Origin: Spongospora subterranea
Taxonomy: Eukaryota; Endomyxa; Phytomyxea; Plasmodiophorida; Plasmodiophoridae
Assembly (NCBI GenBank): GCA_900404475.1
Contig: OUQQ01000584.1
Location: 4,308 to 17,440 of the forward strand
Length of the DNA stretch: 13,133 nt
Direction of reading: 5' to 3'
Shown: piece after piece, positions 1-8,604 of the stretch
Numbering within the stretch: position 1 is the stretch's first letter
How the letters are laid out: every line of letters begins with the position of its first letter
Translations under genes and position numbers: made by a program
The notes under the pieces: model-generated
The model's input: the letters and a program-made list of their open reading frames with translations, nothing else
What the model was told of the DNA's origin: nothing
Database searches by the model: none

Positions 1-1022
1 GGATAAGAACGGGACTTATTCATAAAAATCATCATGGGGGGCTGGATCGCAGCATTTGATCCCCCAGTTACGCGAACGATCATCGTCATACCTTCACCAC
101 CGGAAGAGACATCAGCGTACTTTACATCGTCATCACCCTTGAATCCGAGAGTCCGACCGTTATCCATATTTATGACGAAATGCGTTTCATCAACGTTCTC
201 GACTAGGTTTTCATCCAAGTCTCCGGAACGGAAACGACGTCCAACTTCACCAAGGTGAAAAGCAACAAGTTTCTCCATATGCTCGTGATGCGCAGGACTG
301 ACGGCTAATTTTCCAGTCTGGTGTCGTAAAACAATATCAAACCGCTCCTGAAAAGTCAATATCCATCTGCTTGTCAGTTTCTCTGTGATTAAAATCCCGT
401 TTTCAATACTTGCAGAACTGAACTCATCAGCATCACCAGCATTCTGCAGTATATCCTTAGCAAGCGACAATAACACTTTCGGGCTGAACTTGACGTGCGC
501 TTTAGACAACCGACGAAACTCCTCAAGAAGACGTAAATGTAACCATTCCACCCACAAGCTTCGTTTTGGGCCTCTTCCTGCCAAAGCTTTCGTCATTATT
601 CTTTTCCGAGAGCCGCCAGTTTGGTTGCAGGATATAGATTTACGTTCAATCACTTGTTCTGCATTTGAAACCTGCTGTTCCTTGAACCATCGTGAGGCTT
701 TCTGAAGATTGGCTTTCTCTGCACCGCGGAAACATTCGGGGAATGTTTTAACTGCTTTTGAGGGAATATGAACATCCCCAAATCGCTCAACTTCTTCTTT
801 CATCCATTTCATCACCATTAGCCTTTGGCCTATCGTTGCTACATGCTGTAGGCGTCGCGTCTTCGATGAGGAAAGCAAAGGCGGTTCAGGAAGTAGGGCG
901 ATTTGTTCTTCTGGAATAGGTGCAAGGTCTGTATTTCCAGAAGCAAGTGCAACGGTCAGATTAGAAGACGCCGCATGACGGCGAAAGGCTTCAATTATCG
1001 GGGATGCAGAAGGAATCACCAT
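1..1022 (-). CDS. pogo-like DDE transposase, N-terminal part, 3' end off window
   Basis: One uninterrupted minus-strand frame runs from an ATG at 1022 to the window edge, giving 340 codons with the C-terminus missing. Two in-frame stops lie about 70 bases upstream, and 1022 is the first ATG after them. Residues about 50-160 are basic and probably hold the DNA-binding part. Residues about 160-260 contain the WVEWLHLRLLEEFRRL helix and the RWILTFQERFDIVLRHQTGK block typical of pogo/Tc5-type transposases. The catalytic core begins at ENVDETHFVINMDNGR, with Asp278 as the likely first catalytic acidic residue. The other two acidic residues of the triad would lie outside the window. Transposases of this family cut and paste DNA in the nucleus and bind terminal inverted repeats. 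The open frame suggests a young element or a domesticated copy. The family call is from motif recognition; activity is unknown. Confidence 0.85.
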   Translation of the reverse strand, partial: MVIPSASPIIEAFRRHAASSNLTVALASGNTDLAPIPEEQIALLPEPPLLSSSKTRRLQHVATIGQRLMVMKWMKEEVERFGDVHIPSKAVKTFPECFRGAEKANLQKASRWFKEQQVSNAEQVIERKSISCNQTGGSRKRIMTKALAGRGPKRSLWVEWLHLRLLEEFRRLSKAHVKFSPKVLLSLAKDILQNAGDADEFSSASIENGILITEKLTSRWILTFQERFDIVLRHQTGKLAVSPAHHEHMEKLVAFHLGEVGRRFRSGDLDENLVENVDETHFVINMDNGRTLGFKGDDDVKYADVSSGGEGMTMIVRVTGGSNAAIQPPMMIFMNKSRSY

Positions 1023-1182
1023 AATTTTCGAACGTTTGTAGTTGGAAAACCGACCAGGTGTATAGAACGTGAATTCGGGAGCGAAAGAAGATATTTATCA
1101 GTATGTCTCCAGTCAACTCATTGATTGGTGGGGCTCCGCAGTAATTATTACGAACTCTGTTTTCGAGACACTGCACCGCAAT

Positions 1183-1251
1183 TAGTGTGGGCCACACTAT
1201 TTACCAACCCACACTATTGGCTCTACCACACTAAATGTTGTAACCAGTGTA
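1183..1251. repeat. Iterated CCACACTA motifs, putative 5' end of the pogo-like element
   Basis: CCACACTA occurs at 1192-1199, 1209-1216 and 1226-1233, exactly 17 bases apart. An inverted copy, TAGTGTGG, lies at 1183-1190 and forms an odd-length palindrome with the first direct copy. A diverged copy, CCAGTGTA, lies at 1244-1251. This block sits about 160 bases upstream of the transposase start. I infer that these are transposase-binding repeats at the element end. The terminus would be about CCAGTG with the TA at 1250-1251 as target duplication. The matching end is outside the window, so this cannot be confirmed here. Confidence 0.5.
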
Positions 1252-1683
1252 GCGTATAATGAGATTCTGTGGGATGCGCTAACACATAATGCCACTTCGT
1301 CGTTCAGAGAACGGCGAATAGATCCATCGCTGGGACCATGTCAGGGCCATTGTTGTTAGCTGTGAACGAACACCAGTCTGAATTTCAAATTGGTTGAGAA
1401 ACGGAAAGCACCAGTTCAGAAGTTACTTTAATGGTTGTCACTGCGGGGAGCGAGTGCAAATTACTTAGTTTGAAGTACTAAATAATCAACAAACACAAAA
1501 AATATATAACCTTGAACTACAAAATCAATGCTATGCCAATCATGCTAAGAATAAATTCATCGTCGATCCAATAAATCATAGCAACCAATCATCCTCGAAT
1601 AACCCTCCGCACCGACTAAATTCGACATGTTCTTGAATCGATCGATGTTTTTTGGCCATGAACATCTGCAGTTCATTTGTGTT
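1252..1683. other. Non-coding stretch, no feature recognised
   Basis: No coding frame or known motif is visible. The section around 1470-1610 is very AT-rich, with an A-run and a short TA stretch near 1497-1510. It probably separates the end of the pogo-like element from the hAT relic. Confidence 0.5.
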
Positions 1684-2195
1684 TCATCGATAAAAAAATC
1701 CGGCGACTTGAAAGTGGGGAAGTTTCGGTTTGATTTCGTTGCAAAACGAAAGGAAATATGATTCGACCAGTTGGAATGACTGTTTATTGACGACTTTAAA
1801 CTCCACCAATGATTTCACAATATCAGATTGTATGTTGTCGTTCATCACCATAGGGCGACAAACACTCACACTGGAATTGGCAATACACTGGTTTAGGACC
1901 ACCAGGTCCAAACTGATATTGTGAGAAACTGATGGAGGACGCTTGAGAGTGGCAACTCCAGAAATGTTGGAATGACATCCTGGCGTTGCTTGCTGTGCAT
2001 TGCCCGCATGAAACACCGCCATCGTACTGTTTTAACAAAACATTAAACCCAAGGGGCATCAACCCTTTTCCGGTTATTTTTCTGGAGAAGCTGTTGGCGA
2101 CGGCCCAGAGACAATCGAGGACGAGATTAACATGATCGTGGCCGGGGTCAGCACCAAAAGCTGCGATCGCTGTGATTCTAGCTGTTATCGCTCAT
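1684..2195 (-). pseudogene. hAT-family transposase relic with BED-like zinc finger
   Basis: Two overlapping minus-strand frames together look like the N-terminus of a hAT transposase. The upstream frame (about 2190 to 1930) holds a BED-finger-like segment: CGQC at 1997-2008, followed by an HFWSCHSQ stretch. The second frame then carries SLVEFKVVNKQSFQLVES (1812-1759) and a PKLP segment. This resembles the conserved hAT block with a Phe-x-Leu-Val-Glu core ahead of the catalytic domain. The two parts are out of frame with each other, with the break at about 1930-1960. The frame then ends at a stop at 1684, just after a run of seven T residues in the coding strand. The whole RNase H-like catalytic domain and the C-terminal dimerisation domain are missing. 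A possible original start is the ATG at 2195, which now meets an early stop. Dead remnant; the family call is moderate. Confidence 0.55.
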
Positions 2196-2659
2196 GATGG
2201 TAAATCCAGGATGGCCATCAAAAACGTTGGCAAACGTAACAGATACGAACAGTAACTGGTCCCAGTATGTAACAATGAACCTGTTAACCAACGACCCGTA
2301 ACCGAAATGTGGCGATCCCAGAAATGGGTGACGATTGGCTATTATGATTTGGGCCAACTGATATTGGCAGGTTGATTTAGCGTGTTGAGGTTCACGCCTC
2401 TGACATCACTGAGATGGATCTTGAATGAAACCCCTGATCTGATCTGATTTACCAGACCTTGATTATCATTCCCGATCAATTCAACTTTGGTGTGGAATTC
2501 GGCTGAACTGCTGCATAGACCGTGATCGTGCACAGCACACAACATTTGACAGAATGAACGCGTGATTGTACTGACTTTCTACGAGACGAAACTGGTGGTT
2601 TCGTTAGTTCTGTTGGGCTGGCAATTGCAGGAATTTGATGGCACCGTCTAACCATTTAC
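2196..2659. other. Unassigned stretch between hAT relic and tandem array
   Basis: A 67-codon minus-strand frame (2342-2545) is the only sizeable open frame, and it shows no recognisable domain. Short strings such as GGCTGAACTG and GTGATCGTG near 2500-2530 recur in the array to the right. The outermost, most decayed array copy may therefore reach into this stretch. Nothing else is visible. Confidence 0.4.
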
Positions 2660-3900
2660 AGAACATGATTTAGAATACTCGAATCGATTGGCGGACTGAA
2701 TGACCAGCGATATCTTCAGGAACTCAGATGGTGTATCCGAACATATTTATGACGTAAAAAAATGGCCATTGAATATCACAGTGAAAATGAACATGATCAA
2801 ACTCAATCAGAAGTCTCTGATGTAATATACTATTTGACTGTTCTCACTGATCTCCTTTCAGTTCACAGTTGTCAGATGAATAGAATTCACGGGGGATGAT
2901 CGCCCAACCTCAATCTGGGAGTAATAGTCTTCATTCAACGGTGAATCCTATTTTACAGGGTCTGATCACTAGACTCCATTCTCTAATGTGATTATTGAAC
3001 TGACCTTCAATACCTTCCGATGCTTAGAATGTTCCCATAACAATGACTCAATGCAGTTTGCCACCTGATTATTATTGTGATCGTGAACATGGCCAAACCC
3101 AATTAGGTGTTGCAGTATTTACGTTTGACAAACTTTTCTGAAATTGAATCTTGAGAATCTTTTTTCAGTTCACAGTTGTCAGATGAATGGAAATCATAGA
3201 AATAAACAGTCTAACCATGGTCTGGAATAAACACAGAGCAGCGCCCGGTGCCAGATCCTAATAGAGAATGTCTCAAAAGACTAAACTCAACACCCCAAGA
3301 CACGTTTTAGCGAAAATATACCATTTGCAACAATCTCCGAGATATAGTCGCAGCAAACTGTTTCCAGTTCAGGGCTGTCAGATGAATCAAACGTTTAGCA
3401 ATGACAATTCCAACCTTGATCAGAGAAACAGTCTTCACAATCGGTTTCCTGTCCTGAAGGACATGTTCACACCACATTGTCTATAATCCATTGGCTGAAC
3501 TGACCTCCGATGTCTTCAGATATTCAGACTGCTTATCCTGATATTGTAGATATGCGGTTGCCAACTGAATATGATCGTGACGATGAACATCACCAATCAA
3601 CACAGAGGTCGACGATAACGTACCTGTTGGACCCTAATCCGAATTTTCTGACTCCCACTGATCACCTTTCAGTTCACGGTTGTCAGATGAACAGACTGAG
3701 GGCGAAAAAACAGCCTAACCGAAATCTCGTCCTTAGTTAGTCCAACCTTGATCAGGGAGACAGATCCTTCGATCGGTTTCAGATCCTAATGGAGATGGTC
3801 AAATGACCAGAACATCTGGAGAACATTGACTGAGTTGACCTGCAATTCGGCACTGATATCAAATGTCTCCTCAATCGCACGAATCATATGATCCTTTATA
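2660..3900. repeat. Degenerate tandem array, unit about 305 bp
   Basis: The anchor CAGTTCACAGTTGTCAGATG and close variants occurs at 2859, 3166, 3365 and 3670. The spacings are 307, 199 and 305 bases, so the unit is about 305 bp and one copy lacks about 107 bp. Other sub-motifs recur in the same order. A TTGGCTGAACTGACC-like string appears near 2687, 2990, 3489 and 3826. A GATCGTGAACATG-like string appears near 2775, 3077 and 3570. AGATCCTAAT plus GAGA appears at 3253 and 3781, and CCAACCTTGATCAG at about 3410 and 3741. Copies are strongly diverged and contain stops in all frames I followed, though two open frames of 72 and 76 codons survive (3268-3486 and 3510-3740, plus). This could be an old satellite or an internal repeat of a large element. 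No function is assigned. Confidence 0.75.
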
Positions 3901-4255
3901 TATGTCACCCGACTCTCACATTGATCAAATTTATGCAGTTGACAAAACTTGGAGATGACAGCGATCGCGCCCTGGAATCAACAATTCATTAGACAAATCC
4001 TGAATGCTGTGGAGAGCTGCCCCCGAATCCTCATTGGTGCAACTTACAGCAGCATTCGCCCTGGTGACCACATTGCGACACTGCGAGCGTTGAAAAGAGT
4101 GAGGTAGCTGAACCATTACTGGCACAAAAGACCATTACCTGTACTGACGGCGACAGAGCACATAACGATATGACGGCGATAATCAATATAGTCCAGAGAT
4201 TCATCAATGATTATTGATCTGATAAACCCGAATCAATTGGTAAATGGAACATGTG
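3901..4255. other. Unassigned stretch right of tandem array
   Basis: A short TA-rich stretch lies near 3895-3903. A 64-codon minus-strand frame (3931-4125) and a competing plus-strand frame over the same bases are both open, and neither shows a recognisable domain. No RNA gene or repeat was recognised here. Confidence 0.4.
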
Positions 4256-4968
4256 TCAAGTCGTCATATTTGCCGTGCGGTGTGTGACGCCATGGATTGT
4301 CAGCATGACCGCACTCCACTGTTGTACTGTACTGTAGTGGAGTCCTAACTGGGTAACGCCATTTACAGGGTCAACCAGTCGCAAATCCGTCAAGTATGTA
4401 TATCCATCTACACCGTGATCAAATGAGCACGTGAAGCTCGTGACTCTGAAAAAACCACGGCACCGTTGCGCAAATACGACCAGGGTTTCAGGTAATGCCC
4501 ACATTTCTCAACGTAATGGCTTCAGCCAATTTAGGTTTTGCACCTTTTCCCGTTGCGTTATCAACAAATCCCACATTCACCTGACCAATATAGGTACTAG
4601 AATGTGTCGAATTCTGAAGCGACCCCGGATCGAGGACTTTAACATCTTCCTCGAGAAAACACAAGAGTACCTTTGCAGATCCGTAATCTGATATTGGAAA
4701 TCAATCACGCCGTCTTACAATCCCATCGGCCATTCTCCTGAAAACAATACAGTGTCAGGTAATACCGTTTGGACAAAAACTCAATTGTCACTGCTTTTTG
4801 ATCATGTCCTAATTGATGTTTCCCGGCCAATACCATTATAGGTCTGCCTTGCGTTTGGGGTACGGCCACGTTCGCGCCGGTATCCAGTCGGAACTGGCAT
4901 TGATACGCCAGGAAAGCGAGCAGGTCGGGGATTTTCCAACCTAGACGAAAAATCTGGAAGTGGTACAC
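4256..4968 (-). pseudogene. Possible retroelement pol relic with DTGA motif
   Basis: Two minus-strand frames (4968-4705 and 4504-4256), plus a third short frame between them, look like decayed coding sequence. The first carries FRLDTGANVAVP, with DTGA encoded at 4884-4873. This fits the active-site loop of a retropepsin-type aspartic protease. The middle piece has ITLRNV, which resembles the segment after the protease of Ty1/copia polyproteins. In-frame stops and frame changes separate the pieces. DTGA alone is a short motif, and I could not identify reverse transcriptase or integrase motifs nearby. The retroelement reading is tentative, and the element class is open. Confidence 0.3.
4313..4343. 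repeat. 31-nt imperfect palindrome
   Basis: The left arm ACTCCACTGTTGTAC (4313-4327) and right arm GTACTGTAGTGGAGT (4329-4343) are inverted copies separated by one base. Only the internal three positions mismatch. It can form a cruciform or hairpin. It lies inside the decayed region, and no function is evident. Confidence 0.6.
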
Positions 4969-5129
4969 ATTATCTGTGGAAAATCATTAACAAGAGCTGA
5001 GAACGTTGTCTTGGACTATGCAGGTCAAACGTCACATTTGTTCCCATCGAAAAAACAACACGACTTTCGCAACCATTTATACCATTGTATGTCTTGGGCG
5101 TCCTCGAGCAATGAATTTCCGGCAAATCA

Positions 5130-5300
5130 GAGCGCGCGCAGGTATGGCTGCTTCTTGGTGCTTTGATAATGGGTCGTCAACTCGTCGACCACGTAGACCG
5201 TGTCGCTCTCACCTGGCAAAACGGCAAACCCCGTCTGGAGCACATGATGTTCGATCAAGTTGTTCTCGTGGGCACACAGCCTGTCAATCTTCGTCAGATA
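5130..5300 (-). pseudogene. Decayed coding fragment, inverted relative of 5461-5742
   Basis: On the minus strand, bases 5204-5151 encode DTVYVVDELTTHYQSTKK. The plus strand at 5578-5631 encodes the same peptide with four substitutions, from 47 identical bases out of 54. Several of the base differences are silent, so the copies probably diverged while coding or came from related coding elements. Similarity at the protein level extends more weakly N-terminal of this block, to about position 5300. I do not recognise the family. A transposon polyprotein C-terminal region is plausible from the repeated occurrence, but unproven. Confidence 0.5.
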
Positions 5301-5460
5301 TTGCAGTGATGCGCCTGGTCAGTATCTGACGTCACGTCTGAGTTGGCTTCTCTCATGTTCCCCGAGAGCATTTTGGGATCACCAATCGTCGCCGACCATA
5401 TGGGGCCAGGCGTTCCTGCAGTCTTATCTCGAACCAAGGCGAGGATTGTGTTTGGATGAC

Positions 5461-5742
5461 GAATATTGGAGAGGCCATATCAGCGAAATGTCACACGAAC
5501 ACCATTTACGAGCTGTTCGTCCGCGAAATGCGATGGGAGAGGTCTTGTTGGAACATCAGACGCGTCTTCAAGCGAAAGACACGGTCTATACGGTCGGCGA
5601 GTTGACCACCCATTACCACAGCACCAAGAAGGTGGGAACACGAGTGATGTTCCCGCCTGGACAAGTCGGTGATTCCCAAGGCGACGTCCTCACCCCTGCG
5701 ATGTTCACATTCTGGGTGGCAATCTTCCACAGAAACTGCTGA
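5461..5742 (+). pseudogene. Decayed coding fragment, inverted partner of 5130-5300
   Basis: This is part of a 160-codon open frame (5260-5742). Its right half holds LLEHQTRLQAKDTVYTV and then ELTTHYHSTKK, matching the minus-strand fragment at 5130-5300. Only the part from about 5515 is supported as coding by that match. The left part of the open frame has no independent support. The two fragments form an inverted pair with a 373-base spacer between the conserved 54-base cores. Its identity is unknown; a transposable-element origin is likely. Confidence 0.45.
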
Positions 5743-5815
5743 TGTCTGTTCTCGCCGTTTCGAGTCATGTCATGATATGCGCTGACGACCGGAGCCATGT
5801 AGGCGACGCTCGATG

Positions 5816-6002
5816 CAGGATTTGAACGGCGGACATCGATAGAGCTCATCGAAGCCGACAAGTCTACGTTTTTTGGCAAAATAATCCAAAATGGTGACAA
5901 GACATCAATTCTAAAATTGCCCCTCTTTTAAAAAAACCAAAAAAGGGAGACTTGTCAGCTTCGATGAGATCTATCGATGTACTGTACGCCGTTTACATCC
6001 TG
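5816..6002. mobile_element. Foldback hairpin, possible MITE or inverted duplication
   Basis: The left arm (5816-5876) and right arm (5937-6002) are inverted copies of about 61 and 66 bases. They differ at only a few positions, apart from a short insertion in the right arm. Shared strings include AACGGCG, ATCGATAGA, CTCATCGAAGC, GACAAGTCT and TTTTTTGG. The loop of about 60 bases is AT-rich. Weaker similarity continues outward past both arms, so the original inverted repeat was longer. No coding sequence is inside. It may be a miniature foldback element or an old palindromic rearrangement. No clear target duplication was found. Confidence 0.7.
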
Positions 6003-6018
6003 AACACGACCTAATGCC

Positions 6019-6088
6019 GAGGGCGGAAAAGAAGAAGAAGAGAGTAAGATGGGAGAAGGAGACGAAGGAGGATAAAGACAAGAGGAAA
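6019..6088. repeat. Purine-rich tract
   Basis: About 70 bases are composed almost wholly of A and G on the plus strand, with several GAAGAAG and GGAGA blocks. It directly follows the foldback structure. It could be a decayed GA/GAA microsatellite. No other role is visible. Confidence 0.6.
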
Positions 6089-6757
6089 TCGGATCGACAG
6101 ATTTGACGGTAAGATGAAAACTACATATGGCCACAGTGCATGACAACATGACTGGGCTAATCGGCTGTTCCCCGGCCAGGGCGGCCATCACGACAATTAC
6201 AGTACAATCACAAAATAATGGCCATACTAGCCATACAAAATCGTGCCATTCGGAAGTCGTTTAGCAATCATCGTCTTGGGCCTCAGCAGGCTGCTGCTGC
6301 TCTGAGGGTGATTACTGTTGCTGCAGGCCTTCTAACAGCAGTTCTGGCGAGACCCTTATCAAGAAGTTGTGCCAAGCGAATGACCTGAATGGCTATGGCG
6401 CAGCTCTCGCTCGGCTTGCGCGATAGTGACGGTCATTGCAGTCGGTGCAGTTGGCGTATCTGCGTTCGCTAGAAGTGCATTCAAGATCGAAAACAACGAT
6501 TTGTCCACGGAACCTTGTCTGGACGACATAACGTGACGACTGACGCCAGGCATCTTGGCGGGAAGTTTCGTATTTCGCAAATGTGTCGATGACACAACAA
6601 TTGGCAATACGGCAACTAATCGCCCGGCGAAAACGTTAGAATGCAATTCGCCATATTTTTAATCATAATTTCGATTTCAGAAACTTCTCATCTGGTAGTG
6701 CTGGAGGTATCTTATCAAGCAGCCCAGTCATAGCTCCATTCTAAAAGGAGCAGAACT
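6089..6757. other. Unassigned stretch
   Basis: The main open frame is 95 codons on the minus strand (6359-6646), with no recognised domain. A CTG-rich palindromic stretch (CAGCAGGCTGCTGCTG) lies near 6285-6302. Nothing else is supported. Confidence 0.4.
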
Positions 6758-7044
6758 GAAGTTGAGGAACTTCTGAAACGGCCATTCCTCACAGAAGGAA
6801 ACATGTTGTTCGTGTGGATCGTGTCGTTTTTCGGTCATTGGTGGACAAACTGGTTGAATCTGGGCCAACCCACTCGTAATATATCCTCCGAAGAGCAGGT
6901 AATCCTGTTCTTGTGTTTTGCGGGTCAAAAGGACAACCAGTTGGCAAATGCAGGAAAGATTTCAACGTCCAAGAAAGACTAAATCAGGTAAATTTTGTCG
7001 TTAGTCTTCTGAACAAAATTCAATTTTCATTCGAGGCATTTATA
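6758..7044 (+). pseudogene. PIF/Harbinger-like transposase N-terminal relic
   Basis: Three plus-strand frames read in turn give a pattern like the N-terminal region of Harbinger-type DDE transposases. FRSLVDKLVESGP comes first, then NISSEEQVILFLCFAG. It ends with an ERFQRPRKT segment, where the family usually has a Phe-Gln-x-Ser-x-x-Thr helix-turn-helix, and a LLNKI segment. At least two frame changes and a TAA stop interrupt it. The DDE catalytic domain that should follow is not visible downstream of 7044. Dead fragment; the assignment rests on motif order in short frames and is uncertain. Confidence 0.4.
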
Positions 7045-7814
7045 AGCGGTCGTCAAAGCATTGGTGGCTTTGGCTTCAAGTTAGATACAGCTTCAGGAAG
7101 CAGATGCCGTAACTCCTTGTGAGATATCTGAAATTTCAAATTCAGCCCCTTATTTTGACCGTGTCACCGTGTTCGGCACAACCCAGTGCTGTGGCGCGAG
7201 CTTCTCGGGACCAAATTGCTGAAACAATGATCCAGGATTTACCAAAGCTATTTAGCACGAAACTGACGGCGACAATAAACGAATTACTAATGTCTAATTG
7301 ATACAGTTACTGAATCTGTCTAAACAGCCACAGGCGCCGCATCGCGGTTTTCGTATGAAATAAATAGAGTTGCCATCTTTTCGTCTGTTATAACGTCGTA
7401 ATCATCTTAAGCGCTCTTCGTCTGTCATCTCCAGTTCATCAAACAGTATCTTCACTATACAAGAGTGTGGTAAACTTGAGGTTTTGGCGCGCTTCTGGTC
7501 ATGGAGCAATCTTAGTTGGCGGGCTGTTGGCGATTTCTCGCGCAGTCATTTTTAGAAGGCGAATTCGCAGTACCGGTCTGAGATTATTATTGATCCTATT
7601 GCGATGCAGATGGCTGCCCCATCTCGGCAGCATCCTAACCTAACAGCAGACGGGTTGGGGTGTATCAATACCCGTTGGCGCGTATAGTGATCGAGGAAAC
7701 CTTCGGAGAGGGTCCATCATGTGCCGCAGCACCTGAATTCCCCATCCTCCAGAGTTATCGAGTTCACTGCCATTCAGCTCACTCTCCCACATTCATTATG
7801 AACATGTGGTCAGA
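7045..7814. other. Unassigned stretch
   Basis: Open frames of 60 codons (7119-7301, plus) and 84 codons (7660-7914, plus) occur. Neither has a recognisable domain, and the second runs antisense into the non-LTR relic. No repeat or RNA gene was recognised. Confidence 0.4.
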
Positions 7815-8420
7815 CCCATTAAACCCTAATCGTATCGAGATAGAGCAGTCTGCTTTTTCAGCTTTTGCAAGATTTTTGTCATGGCCTTTTCCTGGCTCCA
7901 AATTGCTGTGTTGACCGTAGTTTCCGGGAGCGTCTTGTAGGGTCGTCTGCATCCCTTGAGTCAGCTTTTAAATACTTCGCATTGTAATACCTGATGTTCG
8001 ATTGTTTCGGGATGTTTGTCGCTGTGTCTGCACTTGTTCGTGTCTTCCATTCCAATGTTGCTGAGGTGTTGTCTGCATTTGCTACGTTTTGTTAATTAAC
8101 ATGTGTGGCGTGGATTCACGAGGTAGTTTGCGGAGCTGCGCTTGACGTTCGCTCTCAGGTAATTGACCTCTTTCGTATTTCCTAAGTTGAAGTTTGAAGG
8201 ATGACAGAAATGTTCCATGCTCTAATTTGGTCCCAATATTCGCCGCATTTTTATCAATTTCATTGCCTCGTCCTTGGGTTGTCATTGCCAGATGTGTCGA
8301 TTGTGTGGTGGACATGACTTGGAATGTAGGAGTAATCGACTTACCCACGATAACGAGTCTGTGATTATGTGGGTCGGTCTGTTTTTGTATTTCTTATCTA
8401 TGGCCAGTTCTGTAGACCAG
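7815..8420 (-). pseudogene. Non-LTR (LINE) retrotransposon 3' end relic: RNase H and C-terminal finger
   Basis: On the minus strand the pieces come in the order expected for the end of a LINE ORF2 that carries RNase H. IITDSLSW (8368-8345) fits the RNase H beta-strand with its catalytic Asp. GRGNEIDKNA, with the GNEID core at 8267-8253, fits the later GNE-x-AD motif of the same domain. CRHSDKHPETIEHQVLQC (8032-7979) fits the C-terminal Cys/His motif with an ET-x-x-H core found in many LINEs, with Ser where a second Cys is usual. Coding-like sequence then continues to about 7815, past a stop. The pieces lie in different frames with several stops, so the copy is dead. No reverse transcriptase or poly-A tail was found. 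The insertion ends close to the 3' side of the dynamin-like gene. Confidence 0.6.
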
Positions 8421-8562
8421 AATAATATGCAGTGAATATGGAAACAACACGCAAAGATCAGCTATTTGTTTTGGGTGCGTGCAAACCAAATTTTGTGAAC
8501 GAGTTCTATTGTTTGTCGAAACCACGTATTGAATACTTTATTTGATTCCAACTACCGAATTA

Positions 8563-8597
8563 ACGAATTCTGATAGGTAATTGACGAATTCTGATAG
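8563..8597. repeat. Direct repeat just downstream of the GTPase stop
   Basis: ACGAATTCTGATAG occurs at 8563-8576 and 8584-8597, a 21-base period. It ends 8 bases beyond the stop codon of the minus-strand GTPase gene and so would lie in its 3' UTR. It is probably a small local tandem duplication. Confidence 0.8.
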
Positions 8598-8604
8598 AAG
8601 ATAA

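Noticed and set aside
2342..2545. 67-codon minus-strand open frame as a gene
   Set aside because: No domain, no supporting neighbour, and a length expected by chance.
2660..3900. CRISPR array
   Set aside because: Repeats are about 305 bp, degenerate and unevenly spaced, and the genome appears eukaryotic.
5260..5742. 160-codon plus-strand open frame as an intact gene
   Set aside because: Only its right half is supported, by similarity to an inverted fragment; the left half looks like chance open frame in decayed sequence.
6359..6646. 95-codon minus-strand open frame as a gene
   Set aside because: Composition is unremarkable, with no recognised motif or supporting context.
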